Source: Candidatus Aalborgiella aggregata (lineage in GTDB: Bacteria > Pseudomonadota > Gammaproteobacteria > Burkholderiales > Burkholderiaceae_C). Taken from it: DNA of 64,000 nt. Shown here one piece after another: positions 44,176 to 53,177 of this stretch. The DNA lies in assembly GCA_016705065.1 (NCBI GenBank), contig JADIYY010000001.1, positions 62,001 through 126,000 of the forward strand, in the 5' to 3' direction. How positions within the stretch are numbered: the stretch's first letter is position 1; each line of letters opens with the position of its first letter. The position numbers and the translations under genes were made by a program. Below the pieces are notes generated by a model, which was not told where the DNA came from, did no database searches, and was given only the letters and a program-made list of their open reading frames with translations.

Positions 44176-46611
44176 ATGCCACAAGCCAGTCTAGAAAAGC
44201 CAGTGAGTCCAATCTCCTTCAGCGATATGTTGCAGGGTTTGAGCACGCCCGTGTCTGGTCTAGGAGGCACAACTGTGCGGCAAAATTCAAACAAGCAAAT
44301 TGATCTCAAGGTACTGGACGAAGCAGATGAATGGAGCGCTTTCAGTCGCCCCTATGCCAAGAAAGATGGTTGCTGGGAATCCAATATCCAAATTGATGGC
44401 ATGCATTGCGCGGCGTGTTCATTGACGATAGAGGAAGCACTCAACGCTGTGCCTGGCGTGCTTCAGGCCAATGTCAGCGCAGGCAGTCACAGAGCGCGTG
44501 TGATTTGGTCAGAACAAGCCGTGAAACCATCGGACTGGATCCAGGCTGTACATACGGTGGGTTACCGTGCTGTACCGGCCAACGATATTTTTGCCCGCGA
44601 ACGCCGACTGGCCGAGGGGCGGCAAGCTCTCTGGCAGTTGTCCGTAGCAGGTCTTTGCATGATGCAAGTCATGATGTATGCCTACCCCACCTACAACGCT
44701 TTGCCTGGTGACATGACGCAAGAGATGTTGAATTTGCTGCGCTGGGCATCTTGGGTGTTGACCTTACCGGTGCTCATATTTTCATGTGGACCATTCTTTA
44801 AAAATGCGCTCAAAGACATTTCCCAGCGGCGTGTCAGCATGGACTTGCCTGTGGCGATTGGCATGGTCATCACCTTTGTAGTGAGCACTTTGGGTACTTT
44901 TAATCCGCAGGGCTTGTTCGGCAAAGAAGTGTATTTTGATTCGCTCACCATGTTTGTGTTTTTCTTACTGGCTGGGCGTTGGTTGGAACACCGTCTGCGC
45001 GACCGAACCGCCGGTGCATTAGAAGCCCTGATGAACCGAATGCCTGACCAAGTCTCCCGTGTGAAGGCGGATGGAGAGGTAGAACTGGTACCTGTGCGAC
45101 GCTTGCAGCCCAATGATGTTGTGCGCATTTTGCCGGGCGATACGCTGCCAGCCGATGGCACCGTGCTCAAGGGCGATACGCTGGTTGATGAAGCGCTGCT
45201 GACGGGCGAATCACACCCGATTCACCGAAGTGTAGGTTCTGCTGTCATCGCTGGAAGCCACAACCTATCTAGCGTCATCGACATGCGGATTGACCATATC
45301 GGCAACCAAACACGCTATGCACAAATTGTGGCACTGATGCAAAGTGCATCCACATCCAAACCACCTATAGCCAAGCTGGCTGACCGCATTGCCAAGCCGT
45401 TTTTAATTGCCGTGCTGTTTGCAGCATTTTTGGCTGGGGCGTATTGGTGGCGGCATGACCCGGGTCATGCCCTGATGGTAGCCGCATCGGTGCTGATTGT
45501 GACTTGTCCATGTGCCTTGTCTTTGGCAACACCAGCGGCGATGTTGGCCGCTGCAGGTGCTTTGGCCAAACAAGGTGTGATGGTGCGCAATTTGAGTTCT
45601 TTTGAAGCCCTGGCAAAAGTGGACACAGTGGTGTTTGACAAAACAGGCACTTTAACGCGCGACGCCATGGTGTTATCGCAAACCACTGCGCGTACAGGTA
45701 CTTCGCAAACGCAAGTTCTTGAATGGGCATCCGCCTTGGCGCAAAACTCCTTGCATCCCGTATCCAAAGCTTTGGTGGTTGCTGCAAAAAATAGTGCTAA
45801 CCTCGCATCAAATCAATCCGCACACACAGGCATTGCCGATTCCAGAATTCAAATCAATGATGTGACTGAAGTTGCAGGCGGCGGGGTTAAAGCCATTGCA
45901 GTTCTTCAAGGGCAAACACATATACTGCGGCTAGGTTCAGCCACATTTTGCGGTATCTCGCGCAGCGAACGTTCAGCTTCAAGCCAAGTACAAGCGTATT
46001 TGGCCGATGACCATGGCTGGTTGGCCACCTTTGATTTAATTGAAGATGTGCGTGAAGATGCGCAAGAAACCATCAAGGCGTTGCAATTAGCAGGCATGAC
46101 CGTCCATCTGTTATCGGGCGATAGCGCACAGGCAGCCGCTCGTGTGGCGCAGCAAGTCGGCATCAAAGACTTCCAAGGTGGCTGTACGCCGCAAGATAAA
46201 TTGGCATTCTTACAACAGCAAAAATCAGCAGGGCGCAATGTTGCCGTCGTGGGTGATGGTTTAAATGATGGGCCGATGCTGGCAGGAGCGCATGTGTCTT
46301 TTGCGTTTGGTCAAGCGGTACCGCTGGCGCAAGCGCAGTCCGATTTTGTTGTTTTAGGCGGTAAGTTGGAAGTAGTCGCTCAAGCTGCTGTTTTGGCAAA
46401 GCGAACTTTGAAAATCGTGAAACAAAACCTGTGGTGGGCAGCCATTTACAACGCTATTTGTGTGCCGCTGGCTGTATTTGGCTGGTTGCCAGCGTGGTTG
46501 GCGGGTTTGGGCATGGCTTTCAGCTCACTTTTCGTGGTGCTTAATGCTTTGCGGCTATCCTTGGTGAATACACCCGTCAGTATAATTGACGTACATCAAT
46601 CGGTGAAATGA
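44176..46611 (+). CDS. ccoI: Copper-type P1B ATPase of cbb3 oxidase assembly
   Basis: CcoI supplies copper to the CuB centre of cbb3 oxidase. The 811-residue protein has an N-terminal metal-binding domain (DGMHCAACSLTIEEAL), the transmembrane CPC motif in VTCPCALSLATPAAML, the phosphorylation loop VFDKTGTLTRD, the actuator TGES motif in LLTGESHP and GDGLNDGPML. Directly downstream are ccoS and ccoNOQP, which fixes the role. It probably has its own promoter in the 180-bp gap that also holds repeat R6. Confidence 0.94.
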   Translation: MPQASLEKPVSPISFSDMLQGLSTPVSGLGGTTVRQNSNKQIDLKVLDEADEWSAFSRPYAKKDGCWESNIQIDGMHCAACSLTIEEALNAVPGVLQANVSAGSHRARVIWSEQAVKPSDWIQAVHTVGYRAVPANDIFARERRLAEGRQALWQLSVAGLCMMQVMMYAYPTYNALPGDMTQEMLNLLRWASWVLTLPVLIFSCGPFFKNALKDISQRRVSMDLPVAIGMVITFVVSTLGTFNPQGLFGKEVYFDSLTMFVFFLLAGRWLEHRLRDRTAGALEALMNRMPDQVSRVKADGEVELVPVRRLQPNDVVRILPGDTLPADGTVLKGDTLVDEALLTGESHPIHRSVGSAVIAGSHNLSSVIDMRIDHIGNQTRYAQIVALMQSASTSKPPIAKLADRIAKPFLIAVLFAAFLAGAYWWRHDPGHALMVAASVLIVTCPCALSLATPAAMLAAAGALAKQGVMVRNLSSFEALAKVDTVVFDKTGTLTRDAMVLSQTTARTGTSQTQVLEWASALAQNSLHPVSKALVVAAKNSANLASNQSAHTGIADSRIQINDVTEVAGGGVKAIAVLQGQTHILRLGSATFCGISRSERSASSQVQAYLADDHGWLATFDLIEDVREDAQETIKALQLAGMTVHLLSGDSAQAAARVAQQVGIKDFQGGCTPQDKLAFLQQQKSAGRNVAVVGDGLNDGPMLAGAHVSFAFGQAVPLAQAQSDFVVLGGKLEVVAQAAVLAKRTLKIVKQNLWWAAIYNAICVPLAVFGWLPAWLAGLGMAFSSLFVVLNALRLSLVNTPVSIIDVHQSVK
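46586..46599. promoter_or_regulatory. FNR-type site at the 3' end of ccoI
   Basis: TTGAC-GTAC-ATCAA matches the FNR/ANR consensus TTGAT-N4-ATCAA at 9 of 10 positions. It lies within the last codons of ccoI, 44 bp before the ccoS start. A -10 box at the right distance is not clear, so activity is uncertain. Confidence 0.5.
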
Positions 46612-46642
46612 AGCTTGCTTAGGCAACGTAACAGAAAATTCT

Positions 46643-46780
46643 ATGGACATACTGTATTTGCTCGTGCCGCTGTCAGTTGTGTTGGTATTTCTTATATTGA
46701 CGGGTCTTTGGTGGGCTATACACAAAGGTCAATTTGACAATATGGAAGTTGAGGGCAGTCGAATACTGAAGGATTCCTAA
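46643..46780 (+). CDS. ccoS: cbb3-type oxidase assembly protein CcoS
   Basis: A 45-residue protein read directly from the sequence: one N-terminal transmembrane helix (MDILYLLVPLSVVLVFLILT) followed by GLWWAIHKGQFDNMEVEGSR. The W-W/A-I-x-x-GQFD-x-(L/M)E-x-EG motif is the hallmark of CcoS, which is needed for cofactor insertion into cbb3 oxidase. It lies between ccoI and ccoN as usual. Confidence 0.92.
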   Translation: MDILYLLVPLSVVLVFLILTGLWWAIHKGQFDNMEVEGSRILKDS

Positions 46781-46794
46781 GAATTCATGCCCCA

Positions 46795-46808
46795 TTGATG
46801 TAAATCAA
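46795..46808 (+). promoter_or_regulatory. FNR box of the ccoNOQP promoter
   Basis: TTGAT-GTAA-ATCAA is a perfect FNR/ANR consensus. A good -10 element, GATAAT, lies at 46831-46836. This puts the likely start of transcription near 46843, about 41.5 bp from the centre of the box, the class II activation geometry. The ccoN ATG follows at 46869. The fnr gene itself lies in the same cluster. Confidence 0.88.
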
Positions 46809-46868
46809 GTTGTTTAAGGGTTAGCCCTTGGATAATCGGTGCGAGATTAACAAAAACAAGAGGTGAAA

Positions 46869-48308
46869 ATGGTATTTTCAAATACACAAGCAACAACTTA
46901 CAACGATAAAGTTGTCAGGCAGTTTGCCATCATGACGGTGGTTTTTGGTGTCATCGGCATGTTGGTGGGCGTGATTATCGCGGCTCAGCTAACGTGGCCT
47001 GAGCTCAATTTGGGCATACCATGGCTCAGTTATGGTCGTTTACGTCCACTTCACACCAATGCTGTAATTTTTGCCTTTGGTGGTTCTGGTTTGTTTGCGG
47101 CTTCCTATTATGTGGTGCAACGCACCTGCCATGTTCGGCTCTTCAGCGACAAATTAGCAGCATTTACGTTTTGGGGTTGGATGGTGGTTATTGCCGCCGC
47201 CGTCGTTTCATTGCCAATGGGTTACACCCAAGGTAAGGAATACGCCGAATTGGAATGGCCAATCGACATCATGATCACTTTGGTCTGGGTCTCCTATGCG
47301 GTTGTTTTCTTTGGAACGATTGGCACTCGCAAGGTCAAGCACATTTATGTGGCTAACTGGTTCTTTGGTGCATTCATTTTGGCTGTGGCACTGTTGCATT
47401 TGGTGAACAGTGCTGCCATTCCTGCTGATTACATGAAGTCCTACTCAGCGTATGCGGGTGTACAAGATGCCATGGTGCAGTGGTGGTATGGTCACAATGC
47501 GGTGGGCTTTTTCTTGACTGCTGGTTTCTTGGGCATGATGTACTACTTCATTCCAAAGCAAGCTGAACGTCCTGTTTATTCATACCGTTTGTCAATCGTC
47601 CACTTTTGGGCTTTGATTTTCACTTACATGTGGGCGGGTCCACATCACTTGCACTACACCGCTTTGCCAGATTGGACTCAGTCCGTCGGTATGGTGTTCT
47701 CTTTAATCTTGTTGGCACCCAGCTGGGGCGGCATGATCAACGGCATCATGACTTTGTCTGGCGCATGGCACAAACTGCGTGATGATCCTATCTTGCGCTT
47801 CTTGATTGTTTCACTGTCTTTCTATGGTATGTCTACCTTCGAAGGTCCGATGATGTCAATCAAAACTGTGAATGCATTGTCACACTACACAGACTGGACT
47901 GTTGGTCACGTGCACTCAGGCGCTTTGGGTTGGGTTGGCTTGGTCACCATGGGTTCTATGTACTACTTGATTCCACGTTTGTTTGGTCAAACCAAGATGT
48001 ACAGTGTAAAAGCCATTGAAATTCATTTCTGGATGGCCACTATCGGTATTGTGATTTATATCGCTGCCATGTGGATTGCTGGTGTGATGCAAGGTTTGAT
48101 GTGGCGCGCTGTGAATGCAGATGGTACTTTGACTTATACATTCGTTGAGTCTGTTAAAGCCACCTTCCCATTCTATGTGTTGCGCTTGTTGGGTGGTACT
48201 TTGTATCTGGTTGGTATGTGCGTCATGCTTTGGAATACCTTGAAAACAGCTTTCAACGGCAATGTGTCGCAAGTCAAGATTATTGCTAACACACACGCTC
48301 ACGCATAA
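46869..48308 (+). CDS. ccoN: cbb3-type cytochrome c oxidase subunit I
   Basis: The catalytic haem-copper subunit of the high-affinity terminal oxidase. About twelve transmembrane helices are visible in 479 residues. Histidine landmarks include RPLHTNAVIFAFGG, WYGHNAVGFFLTAGFLG (CuB/Tyr loop), FTYMWAGPHHLHYTALPDW and DWTVGHVHSGALGWVG. The ATG at 46869 has GAGGT upstream; the GTG two codons before is less likely. The cluster continues without gaps into ccoO. Confidence 0.97.
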   Translation: MVFSNTQATTYNDKVVRQFAIMTVVFGVIGMLVGVIIAAQLTWPELNLGIPWLSYGRLRPLHTNAVIFAFGGSGLFAASYYVVQRTCHVRLFSDKLAAFTFWGWMVVIAAAVVSLPMGYTQGKEYAELEWPIDIMITLVWVSYAVVFFGTIGTRKVKHIYVANWFFGAFILAVALLHLVNSAAIPADYMKSYSAYAGVQDAMVQWWYGHNAVGFFLTAGFLGMMYYFIPKQAERPVYSYRLSIVHFWALIFTYMWAGPHHLHYTALPDWTQSVGMVFSLILLAPSWGGMINGIMTLSGAWHKLRDDPILRFLIVSLSFYGMSTFEGPMMSIKTVNALSHYTDWTVGHVHSGALGWVGLVTMGSMYYLIPRLFGQTKMYSVKAIEIHFWMATIGIVIYIAAMWIAGVMQGLMWRAVNADGTLTYTFVESVKATFPFYVLRLLGGTLYLVGMCVMLWNTLKTAFNGNVSQVKIIANTHAHA

Positions 48309-48329
48309 AACAAAAAGGATACACATATC

Positions 48330-48956
48330 ATGGCTAATAATCACAACAGCAAGGTATCGCACGAACGTATTGAAACTAACAACGGGCTGATGATCGTTTT
48401 GATCTTGGTGGTATTGTTGTTCGGTGGTTTGGTGGAAATTGTTCCTCTGTTTTTCCAAAAATCTACGACAGAGCCTGTGAAAGGTTTGAAGCCTTACACA
48501 GCGCTGCAGTTGGCTGGACGCGATATTTACACGCGTGAAGGTTGCTACAACTGCCATTCACAAATGATTCGTCCTTTCCGCGCAGAGACATTGCGTTACG
48601 GTCCTTATTCAGTTGCAGGTGAGTTTGTGTATGACCATCCATTCCAATGGGGTAGCAAGCGCACTGGTCCTGATTTGCACCGTGTGGGCGGCAAGTACAG
48701 CGACCAATGGCAGCGAGACCATTTGAATAACCCACGTGACTTGGTACCAGAATCAAACATGCCTGCTTATCCTTGGCTGCTCAAAAACGAAGTTGATGCT
48801 GCATCCATACCGGCACACATGCGTGCGCTTCGCAAAGTGGGCGTGCCTTATACAGATGACGAAATTGCAAAGTCGACTGAAGAAATCAAAGGCAAGATGG
48901 AAATTGATGCTGTGATTGCGTACTTGCAAGTATTGGGTACTGCGATCAAGCAATAA
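48330..48956 (+). CDS. ccoO: cbb3-type cytochrome c oxidase subunit II (mono-haem)
   Basis: A membrane-anchored c-type cytochrome of 208 residues. The N-terminal transmembrane helix is NGLMIVLILVVLLFGGLVEI and the haem site is REGCYNCHSQMIRP. The distal Met ligand probably lies in VPESNMPAYPWL. It passes electrons from CcoP to CcoN. Confidence 0.96.
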   Translation: MANNHNSKVSHERIETNNGLMIVLILVVLLFGGLVEIVPLFFQKSTTEPVKGLKPYTALQLAGRDIYTREGCYNCHSQMIRPFRAETLRYGPYSVAGEFVYDHPFQWGSKRTGPDLHRVGGKYSDQWQRDHLNNPRDLVPESNMPAYPWLLKNEVDAASIPAHMRALRKVGVPYTDDEIAKSTEEIKGKMEIDAVIAYLQVLGTAIKQ

Positions 48957-48972
48957 CAATTTAGGGAGTTAC

Positions 48973-49113
48973 ATGATGGATATCAACACCCTGCGTTCAA
49001 TTGCCACTGTGGTTGGACTCATTACATTCATTGGAATTTTTGCGTGGGCTTACTCACGCAGAAATCGCGCTGATTTTGATGAAGCTGCCAGATTACCCTT
49101 TGGTCAAGATTGA
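48973..49113 (+). CDS. ccoQ: cbb3-type oxidase small subunit CcoQ
   Basis: A 46-residue single-pass protein starting MMDINTLRSIATVVGLITFI, with the tail YSRRNRADFDEAARLPF typical of CcoQ/FixQ, a stability factor of the oxidase. GGGAG lies just before the ATG at 48973. Confidence 0.92.
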   Translation: MMDINTLRSIATVVGLITFIGIFAWAYSRRNRADFDEAARLPFGQD

Positions 49114-49148
49114 TCTATAGCGCACGATAAATATTAAAAGGAATAAAA

Positions 49149-50063
49149 ATGAGCGACTTTACAAGTAACTTTTGGAATCTGTACGTTGCCGGTATCACCA
49201 TAGTCAGTATATTGGCGTGCGTGTTGTTGTTATGGTTCAGTGGCAAAGCCAAAGCAATGACAGCGAGTGACAATACAACTGGTCACACATGGGACGGCGA
49301 TTTGCGTGAGATGAATAACCCATTGCCACGCTGGTGGGTGTATATGTTCGTTATCACCATCATTTTCTCTGCTGTGTATTTGGCTTTGTACCCTGGATTG
49401 GGAAACTACAAAGGCAGCTTGGGTTGGACATCAGCTGGACAACACAAATCTGAAGTTGACAAAGGCAATGCGGAAACAGCACCTTTGTACGCCAAATTTG
49501 CTGCAATGCCACCTGAGGATGTATCTAAGGATGCACAAGCCATGGCCATTGGCGAGCGTTTGTTCATGAACAATTGCGCACAGTGCCATGCTTCAGATGC
49601 ACGTGGTAACAAAGGCTTCCCAAATTTGACCGACAACGATTGGTTGCATGGTGGCACACCTGAGAAAATCAAAGAAACCATCACGCAAGGTCGTATCGGC
49701 AACATGCCTCCCATGGGTGCTGCTGTAGGAACTTCTGAAGATGTGCAAAACTTGGCGCAATACGTGTTGAGTCTTTCAGGAAGTCCACATGATTCTGTGA
49801 AAGCAGAATTGGGCAAATCAAAGTTTGTGACTTGCGCTGCATGCCACGGACCAGATGGCAAAGGTATGCAAGCCGTTGGTGCACCTAACTTGACTGACAA
49901 CATTTGGTTGCATGGCTTCGGTGCCAACGCCATTGTTGAGCAAATCAACAAAGGCAAAGTGAACCAAATGCCTGCACAAAACACTTTGTTGACTGCTGAT
50001 CAAATTCACGTTTTAACATCCTACATTTGGGGCATGTCGAATAAAGCAGCTGCTGCCAAGTGA
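49149..50063 (+). CDS. ccoP: cbb3-type cytochrome c oxidase subunit III (di-haem)
   Basis: The electron-entry subunit of 304 residues. Two N-terminal transmembrane helices flank THTWDGDLREMNNPLPRWW, the CcoP signature. Haem-c sites are NNCAQCHASDA and VTCAACHGPDG, with axial Met candidates in GNMPPMG and NQMPAQN. A terminator follows at 50089-50117. Confidence 0.97.
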   Translation: MSDFTSNFWNLYVAGITIVSILACVLLLWFSGKAKAMTASDNTTGHTWDGDLREMNNPLPRWWVYMFVITIIFSAVYLALYPGLGNYKGSLGWTSAGQHKSEVDKGNAETAPLYAKFAAMPPEDVSKDAQAMAIGERLFMNNCAQCHASDARGNKGFPNLTDNDWLHGGTPEKIKETITQGRIGNMPPMGAAVGTSEDVQNLAQYVLSLSGSPHDSVKAELGKSKFVTCAACHGPDGKGMQAVGAPNLTDNIWLHGFGANAIVEQINKGKVNQMPAQNTLLTADQIHVLTSYIWGMSNKAAAAK

Positions 50064-50088
50064 TTTTTGACAACTGAAAACTAAGGGT

Positions 50089-50117
50089 AATCCCTAGTCT
50101 TTGACTAGGGATTTTTT
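50089..50117 (+). terminator. Rho-independent terminator after ccoP
   Basis: AATCCCTAGTC and GACTAGGGATT form an 11-bp perfect stem with a TTT loop, followed by four more T. It lies 25 bp after the ccoP stop and separates ccoNOQP from ccoG. Confidence 0.9.
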
Positions 50118-50178
50118 ATTTCAAAAACACATTTTTTGAATTTGTTAGATGATAGGACACACTGTTTAAGGAAGCTAC

Positions 50179-51609
50179 ATGCAAGACGATAAGACAAACA
50201 AAAAAGTGATTCCCATCATTGAAGAAGAACCCAAAATGGTATCTTTGTATCAAGCGCATGTGAAGATACAACCCAAGAGCGTGAAAGGTTTTTTTAACAA
50301 TTGGCGTTGGGCCATGGTGTGGGTCACACAAATTGTGTTTTATTGCTTGCCTTGGATTGAGTGGGGCCAACGCCAAGCCGTTTTGTTTGACTTAGGTGCA
50401 AGACGTTTTTACATCTTTGGCTTGGTCTTGTATCCACAAGATTTTATTTACCTCACCGGAATATTGGTCATTTCGGCGCTTTCATTATTTTTATTCACAG
50501 CAGTTGCAGGGCGTTTGTGGTGCGGCTATGCCTGTCCACAAACGGTTTATTCCGAAATTTTCATGTGGATTGAAAAGAAAGTCGAAGGCGATCGCTCTGC
50601 ACGTTTGCGTTTGGATGGCGAGTCCATCACCTCAGGCAACAAGTTGTGGCGCAAAACGCTGAAGCATTTTTTGTGGATCGTGTTGGCACTGTGGACAGGC
50701 TTTACATTCGTAGGCTACTTCACGCCAATCAAAGAGTTAGCGGTTGAGTTTGCGCAGTGGAATTTGGGCGCTTGGGAAATTTTCTGGGTGTTCTTTTATG
50801 CTTTTGCCACTTATGGCAATGCAGGATTTATGCGCGAACAAGTGTGCTTGCACATGTGCCCCTATGCACGTTTTCAAAGTGCCATGTTTGACAAAGACAC
50901 TTTGATAGTGACATACGATGAAGAGCGTGGTGAACCTCGCGGTGCAAGGTCTAAAAAAGCAGACCCCAAAGCCTTGAATTTAGGCTCGTGCGTTGATTGT
51001 TCTTTGTGTGTGCAGGTATGTCCCACAGGCATTGATATTCGCAATGGTTTGCAATACCAATGCATTGGTTGTGGCGCTTGCGCAGACGTATGTGACGGCG
51101 TGATGGATAAACTGGGTTATGAGCGCGGCTTGGTTCGCTACACCACTGAGCATGCGATGCAAAACAAATGGACTAAAGCCCAAACTTGGCGCCACGTTTT
51201 CCGTCCAAGGGTTTTGGTTTACACCAGTATTTTGGTAGGCATTGTGGTTGCCATGTTAGTGAGTCTCGCTACACGGACCCAATTCAAAGTGAATGTGGTG
51301 CGTGACAGAGGTGTGATGGCACGAATTGTGGATGGTGGAAAACTCGAAAATTTATACCAACTGCAAGTGATGAATGCAACAGAGAAAACCCAGCGCTACA
51401 AAATCACGGTTAAGGGATTGCCGAATTTATCTATCAGTTCAGACAACATTGTGACCTTGGATTCCACACAGCAACGTAAACTTGCTGTTCGTGTACAAGC
51501 ACCTTATGATGTGGCTGCACCAGGGACGCATGAAATTCATTTCGAAATTGATGCTCTGGACTCAGAAGGACATTTGTCAGAGAAGACGGTATTTATCGTT
51601 CCTAAATGA
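50179..51609 (+). CDS. ccoG: cbb3-type oxidase accessory protein CcoG (FixG/RdxA)
   Basis: A 476-residue polyferredoxin-like membrane protein. Transmembrane segments come before and after GRLWCGYACPQTVYSEIFMW. Two 4Fe-4S ferredoxin motifs follow (CVDCSLCVQVCPTGIDIRNG and CIGCGACADVCD), then a C-terminal Ig-like domain (about 390-476). CcoG is a copper-reducing factor for cbb3 assembly. Confidence 0.95.
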   Translation: MQDDKTNKKVIPIIEEEPKMVSLYQAHVKIQPKSVKGFFNNWRWAMVWVTQIVFYCLPWIEWGQRQAVLFDLGARRFYIFGLVLYPQDFIYLTGILVISALSLFLFTAVAGRLWCGYACPQTVYSEIFMWIEKKVEGDRSARLRLDGESITSGNKLWRKTLKHFLWIVLALWTGFTFVGYFTPIKELAVEFAQWNLGAWEIFWVFFYAFATYGNAGFMREQVCLHMCPYARFQSAMFDKDTLIVTYDEERGEPRGARSKKADPKALNLGSCVDCSLCVQVCPTGIDIRNGLQYQCIGCGACADVCDGVMDKLGYERGLVRYTTEHAMQNKWTKAQTWRHVFRPRVLVYTSILVGIVVAMLVSLATRTQFKVNVVRDRGVMARIVDGGKLENLYQLQVMNATEKTQRYKITVKGLPNLSISSDNIVTLDSTQQRKLAVRVQAPYDVAAPGTHEIHFEIDALDSEGHLSEKTVFIVPK

Positions 51610-51657
51610 AGCAAATTAAAAACTGCAATACATAAACCTCTAAACTGTGAGAAGTAC

Positions 51658-51972
51658 ATGAATCAAAAAATAGTCAACGACCCAACACCGTGGTGGAAGT
51701 TTGGACATGTTTGGATGGTTATTGCAGGGCCTACTATCGTGGTAGTGGCTGGGTTTATTACCTTGTACTTGGCAATTACCCGTCCCGATCCTGTCCTTTC
51801 AGAAGATTATTACCAAAAGGGTATTGATATCAATAAAGCACTGGAAAGCAAAGAACTATCTGACCAGGCTGCCAAGGAAGCATACATCGCCAGTATGGCG
51901 CCTGCAGCTAAAGCACGTAATCATGCCCAGACCGGGGTGAAGCTACCTGAATCTGCAACGGTGAAACCTTGA
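51658..51972 (+). CDS. ccoH: FixH/CcoH-family protein
   Basis: A 104-residue protein with one transmembrane helix (HVWMVIAGPTIVVVAGFITL) followed by the FixH motif RPDPVLSEDYYQKGIDINK. It helps maturation of cbb3 oxidase and follows ccoG by 48 bp. The C-terminal part is Ala/Lys-rich and short compared with rhizobial FixH. Confidence 0.88.
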   Translation: MNQKIVNDPTPWWKFGHVWMVIAGPTIVVVAGFITLYLAITRPDPVLSEDYYQKGIDINKALESKELSDQAAKEAYIASMAPAAKARNHAQTGVKLPESATVKP

Positions 51973-52003
51973 TCGCCATTTTTAAGCAAGAAAGGAAACA
52001 ACC

Positions 52004-52266
52004 ATGATTTCAAGATGCATGATGTGGGTGATTTGGCCGGCATTTTTGATGGCTGGCTTGATGGAGGTACTGGTTTTTGCGATGGTTGATCCGCAAGATT
52101 TGCATTGGTTTGGTCAGCCTGTGGCGCTATCCGCACAAGCTGTTTACACGCTGGCGTTTTTTGTTTTTGGGTCATCACCATGCTGGCCAGCGCCATGACC
52201 GTGTTTTTGATTTCGTCACCTGTCGGCTGCAAACCGTGGTCGTCATCTGCGCAAAAAAAGGCCTAA
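52004..52266 (+). pseudogene. Small inner-membrane protein after ccoH, frame-shifted
   Basis: The first frame from the ATG at 52004 (AAAGGAA upstream) gives MISRCMMWVIWPAFLMAGLM and VYTLAFFVF, then goes out of frame. The other frame gives ITMLASAMTVFLISSPVGCK and ends in a stop at 52264-52266. Restoring one T in the T5 run at 52164-52168 would join them as FFVFWVITMLAS, about 87 residues with two helices. Related small proteins sit between ccoH and fnr in Comamonadaceae. The function is unknown. Confidence 0.65.
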
Positions 52267-52284
52267 GGCAGAATCAGTTAAGTG

Positions 52285-53013
52285 TTAAACACAAGCCTGT
52301 GGATTAACGATGTCTTTCAAGGCTTGCGTGTTCATAATGCGAACATGGCGCTGCTTGACTTCGACAATGCCTTCATCTGCAAATTTTGAAAACGTACGGC
52401 TCACGGTTTCAATTTTCATGCCCAAGAAGCTGCCGATTTCTTCTCGGCTCATGCGCAAAATCAATTCGGATTGAGAAAAGCCACGGGCGTGCAAGCGTTG
52501 CACCAAATTCAGTAAAAACGCCGCCAAACGTTCTTCAGCGCGCATGCTGCCCAACAGCAACATCACACCGTGTTCACGCACAATTTCGCGGCTCATGATT
52601 TTGTGTACATGGCGTTGCAAACCATGCACCTCGCGCGACAAATCCTCAATGCGGTCATACGGCATCACACACACTTCTGCGTCTTCCAAGGCAACCGCAT
52701 CACAACTGTGGTTGTCGCTGACAATGCCGTCCAAGCCAATCACTTCGCCCGCCATTTGAAAGCCCGTCACTTGGTCGCGGCCGTCTTCGGTAGCCACGCA
52801 GGTTTTGAAAAACCCAGTGCGAATGGCATACAAACTGCTGAATTTATCGCCGCTTCTGAACAAGGTATCGCCTCGCTTCACATGCCTGCGCGTCGCCACC
52901 AAATCATCAATGCGATTTAATTCATCGTGATTGAGACCAATGGGCATGCACAATTCCCGCAAATTGCAATTGGAGCAGGCGACTTTGATGGTTTCGTGGT
53001 TCATGGAGCTCAT
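52285..53013 (-). CDS. fnr: FNR-family oxygen-sensing transcription regulator
   Basis: A Crp/Fnr-type activator of 242 residues with the four cysteines of an oxygen-labile 4Fe-4S cluster: Cys13, Cys16 and Cys22 in ACSNCNLRELC, and Cys104 in DNHSCDA. The cAMP-like beta-roll is RRHVKRGDTLFRSGD...YAIRTGFFKT. The HTH is REEIGSFLGMKIETVSRTFS, whose E..SR residues recognise TTGAT. I took the ATG at 53013; 53004 and 53049 are in-frame alternatives. The adjacent FNR boxes imply it controls this cluster. Confidence 0.93.
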   Translation of the reverse strand: MSSMNHETIKVACSNCNLRELCMPIGLNHDELNRIDDLVATRRHVKRGDTLFRSGDKFSSLYAIRTGFFKTCVATEDGRDQVTGFQMAGEVIGLDGIVSDNHSCDAVALEDAEVCVMPYDRIEDLSREVHGLQRHVHKIMSREIVREHGVMLLLGSMRAEERLAAFLLNLVQRLHARGFSQSELILRMSREEIGSFLGMKIETVSRTFSKFADEGIVEVKQRHVRIMNTQALKDIVNPQACV

Positions 53014-53111
53014 GGCGTGATTTTGACAGGATTTTTGTCTCAAACACACATTGGCTGTAATTTCCCGATTGGTGAGCTAGGGTTTACGCTGATACATAAA
53101 TCGAGTTGGAA

Positions 53112-53125
53112 TTGACAAGTGTCAA
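53112..53125. promoter_or_regulatory. FNR-like palindrome between fnr and hemN
   Basis: TTGAC-AAGT-GTCAA is a symmetrical variant of the FNR box. It lies 53 bp before the hemN start and 99 bp before that of fnr. A weak -10 (CATAGT, 53148-53153) lies at the right distance for class II activation of hemN. It deviates from consensus by one base in each half. Confidence 0.55.
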
Positions 53126-53177
53126 GTGGATGCTGGAATGATTCTGGCATAGTCGTACCCTGCAAAAAGGAAAATTT

